Assembly (NCBI GenBank): GCA_047618505.1 | Contig: JBLHLB010000271.1 | Coordinates: forward strand, 1-5,897 | DNA from: JBLHLB01 sp047618505 | GTDB taxonomy: Bacteria; Planctomycetota; UBA1135; GCA-002686595 | Length of the DNA stretch: 5,897 nucleotides | Direction of reading: 5' to 3' | Shown here: piece by piece, positions 5,705 to 5,897 of the stretch | Layout: every line of letters begins with the position of its first letter | Numbering within the stretch: the first letter of the stretch is position 1 | Made by a program: the position numbers and the translations under genes | The notes under the pieces: model-generated | What the model was told of the DNA's origin: nothing | What the model saw: the letters and a program-made list of their open reading frames with translations, nothing else | Databases searched by the model: none

Positions 5705-5897
5705 TCAGCGCTGGGGCCGAGCAACCCGCCGAGTCCAGAGCATGAAACTCGCGATTACTGCTGCGGGTGTCGTTACGGTCCCCATGGGGACGCTCTCGAC
5801 GTATGCCTCGGGGTCCGCGCCACACGGCTTGCACGAGAGCACGAGCGAGTAGAGTCGGCACACAGCCTCGCAGCCACGCTTCACTACCCGGTTCACT
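5705..5897 (-). pseudogene. IS66-type transposase (TnpC) C-terminus, running off the window
   Basis: The minus-strand frame is open from the window edge to a TGA at 5707-5705. It contains CRLYSLVLSCKPCGADPEAY, which matches the C-terminal signature of IS66 transposases (LYSLV-x-SCK, G-x-DP-x-AYL). Next comes VTTPAAVIA, corresponding to the usual THPA-x-x-VAEL segment. The catalytic DDE region would lie beyond the window, so intactness cannot be judged. Several usually conserved positions differ, and the end (SFMLWTRRVARPQR) departs from the usual ELTPRAW, which suggests divergence or decay. A perfect 14-bp palindrome, GTCCCC-AT-GGGGAC (5778-5791), lies within the frame. Confidence 0.65.

Overview
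The window comes from a GC-rich bacterium. It contains one complete membrane-anchored Ser/Thr protein kinase fused to a PD40/TolB-type beta-propeller, the start of a near-identical kinase paralogue, and an island of mobile-element sequence. Kinase-propeller fusions in tandem paralogous sets are typical of Acidobacteriota, Planctomycetota and Myxococcota. I cannot choose among these from the sequence alone. All recognised genes lie on the minus strand.

Left part (1-3064). The 894-residue kinase-propeller gene reads from 2872 to 188. Twelve bases after its stop a second kinase starts at 175, with the same N-terminus (34 of 42 residues identical). It breaks down after the invariant VAIK lysine motif, at position 49/50. 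Exactly there begins a 37-bp sequence (13-49) that recurs without mismatch at 3459-3495. Upstream of the complete kinase, 3065-3133 looks like the last ~22 codons of another minus-strand gene whose 5' part is missing.

Middle part (3134-5280). About 540 bp without a recognisable gene (a strong plus-strand terminator-like hairpin, a T7G8 homopolymer, 37-bp repeat copy B, palindromes) leads to an intact 488-residue IS91/ISCR-type HUH transposase at 3671-5137. Its composition is visibly lower in GC than the kinase. Its HUH motif reads H-L-Q rather than H-U-H.

Right part (5281-5897). Two tight hairpins and a 23-bp tandem repeat resembling IS21-family ends are followed by about 250 bp with no recognised gene. 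The window ends inside a minus-strand IS66-type transposase C-terminus. The region reads as an accretion zone where several mobile elements landed next to, and truncated, host genes.

I see no defence system, biosynthetic cluster, CRISPR array, tRNA or rRNA. The most informative signals are the 37-bp repeat at a gene-truncation point, the HUQ transposase variant, and the mosaic of insertion-sequence remnants.
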